The notes under the pieces are model-generated. The model saw only the letters and a program-made list of their open reading frames with translations. It had not been told where the DNA came from and searched no databases. Shown in pieces: positions 63,133 through 64,000 of a stretch of 64,000 bases of DNA; the first letter of the stretch is position 1, and each line of letters opens with the position of its first letter. The translations under genes were made by a program, and so were the position numbers. The stretch lies in NCBI GenBank assembly GCA_964421565.1, contig CAYQXJ010000011.1, positions 1 to 64,000 on the forward strand, in the 5' to 3' direction. This DNA is from CAYQXJ01 sp964421565. GTDB lineage: Bacteria > Planctomycetota > Brocadiia > SM23-32.

Positions 63133-64000
63133 ATGACCCGAAGACCGCACGCTCCGCTGTTTGCCCGCATTCTGCTGTGCTTGCTTTATTCCCCCATTTT
63201 TGCTGTTGGCGCCGTCGGCGCTGACGGCCTGGGGCAAGGTGACCTGCAGGGCATTGATCCGGCTCCGCACATCCGGCAGTTGTCCTCCTACAAGAGCCGT
63301 TTCACCGGCTATCCAGGCTGCCATGCGGCTGCGGAGTACATTGCCGAGCAGTTTCGAGAGATCGGGCTGGCGAACGTTGCCGAGGTCCCCTTCCAGGTTA
63401 CCATCCCGATCGTGCCGGACGACAGCCGTTGGGGCAAGGGCATGGCGGCCGGCGAGCGCGGGAAGCGACCCGAGCATGGTGCGTGGCTGACCGTGGGCCG
63501 GCGCGAGATTCCGCTTTACAACGTAATGCCGAACTTCGTGCGAACGCCCATGACGACCGAAAGGGGCATCACTGGCCCATTGATCTGGGGCGGTGGAGGC
63601 TATCTCGCGGACTTCAACGGGAAGCAGGTGGCCGGCAGCATTGTGCTCATGGAGTTCAACAGCTTCACCCGCTGGCTGACCGCTGCGAAGCTCGGAGCCC
63701 GCGCCATCATCTTCGTTGAGCCGCAGCATCCGTTCCGCAACGATAGCGAGCAGAAGTACAATCCTTTGCCGGTCCCCGTTCCGCGTTACTACCTGCGTCG
63801 CAGCGATCTGGCTGCCCTGGTCTCGGCGGCCACGGGCGAGGGGGTGACGGAGGTCAGCCTTCGCGAAGCCGCTCGGGCGCTGAAGGAAGCCGAGGTGGCT
63901 GAGGCGAACGTGCGGGCTCTGATGCGCTGGGAAGAGGCTACGGTTACGCGGATCGAAGGTGAGATACCCGGGACTGATCCCGAACTGTCCAACCAGACGA
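63133..64000 (+). CDS. Secreted M28-like peptidase, N-terminal part (cut by window end)
   Basis: Open to the window end, so the C-terminus is missing. The N-terminus is a signal peptide (LLCLLYSPIFAVGAVGA). Next is the M28-type front: HIRQLSSYKSRFTGYPGCHAAAEYIAEQF (read in parts), with R-F-T-G-Y-P-G as a family sign. A PA-type insert follows (GPLIWGGGGYLADFN, GSIVLMEFNS, AAKLGARAIIFVE). Zinc ligands would lie beyond the window. ATG 63133 opens directly with the signal peptide; in-frame ATG 63100 is at the predicted transcription start and would be leaderless. Confidence 0.72.
   Translation, partial: MTRRPHAPLFARILLCLLYSPIFAVGAVGADGLGQGDLQGIDPAPHIRQLSSYKSRFTGYPGCHAAAEYIAEQFREIGLANVAEVPFQVTIPIVPDDSRWGKGMAAGERGKRPEHGAWLTVGRREIPLYNVMPNFVRTPMTTERGITGPLIWGGGGYLADFNGKQVAGSIVLMEFNSFTRWLTAAKLGARAIIFVEPQHPFRNDSEQKYNPLPVPVPRYYLRRSDLAALVSAATGEGVTEVSLREAARALKEAEVAEANVRALMRWEEATVTRIEGEIPGTDPELSNQT

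Overview
The window is bacterial, GC-rich by eye and dense in genes. It has no rRNA, no tRNA that I could recognise, no CRISPR array and no phage. Sulfatases, several unusual glycoside hydrolases, three uroporphyrinogen-decarboxylase-like (URO-D-like) proteins, ADP-ribosylglycohydrolase, FG-GAP and DUF362 proteins next to an ordinary SecA/S1/MutL core suggest an uncultured polysaccharide degrader, for example of Armatimonadota, Hydrogenedentota or Planctomycetota type. This placement is inference. A run of exactly 100 N at 2715-2814 marks a scaffold join, so this is probably a metagenome-assembled or draft genome.

Layout. 501-4384 (minus): a redox operon (membrane thioredoxin, CoA-disulfide reductase-rhodanese, URO-D-like protein) and a broken membrane-protein gene. 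4607-19475 (plus): a run of twelve co-directional genes that looks like a sulfated or pectin-like glycan locus: SGNH esterase, DUF4038/GH140-like hydrolase, 4Fe-4S protein, sulfatase, GH105-like hydrolase, large clan GH-A-like hydrolase, beta-propeller hydrolase, sugar isomerase, ROK kinase, DeoC-type aldolase, second sulfatase, second propeller. 19702-22746: DUF58 and BatA-type proteins. 22791-24032 (minus): DUF362 ferredoxin protein. 24279-32750 (plus): hpt, then a second sugar module (ROK, phosphoesterase, ADP-ribosylglycohydrolase, 2-hydroxyacid dehydrogenase, GH130-like phosphorylase, Gfo/Idh/MocA, FG-GAP protein), ended by a 179-bp MITE-like element. 33018-37780: sugar isomerase, ECF sigma/anti-sigma pair with an autoregulatory-looking promoter, and a BatA locus. 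37844-48826: core genes secA, cmk-plsC-rpsA, a shortened sigma-70 factor, apt, an ABC ATPase, argG. 48888-51659: paralogue of the large hydrolase. 51721-63100: mutL, aroB, an archaemetzincin, two URO-D-like genes, aldo/keto reductase, rsfS, flavodoxin, argB-vWA. 63133 to the end: the start of an M28-type secreted peptidase.

How the genes may fit together. The glycan genes supply desulfation, deesterification and glycosidic cleavage. An isomerase-kinase-aldolase trio could feed the released sugar into central metabolism. Few of these enzymes carry signal peptides and no sugar transporter is in the window. Fourteen promoters fit sigma-70 (TTGACA/TATAAT-like) or, in one case, ECF consensus, and several of them decide start codons. 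The most notable points are the sigma factor lacking most of regions 2.1-2.2, the MITE-like element, the ECF promoter with an adjacent palindrome, the unassigned GH-A-like paralogue pair, and the sugar-catabolic module ending in a DeoC-like aldolase.
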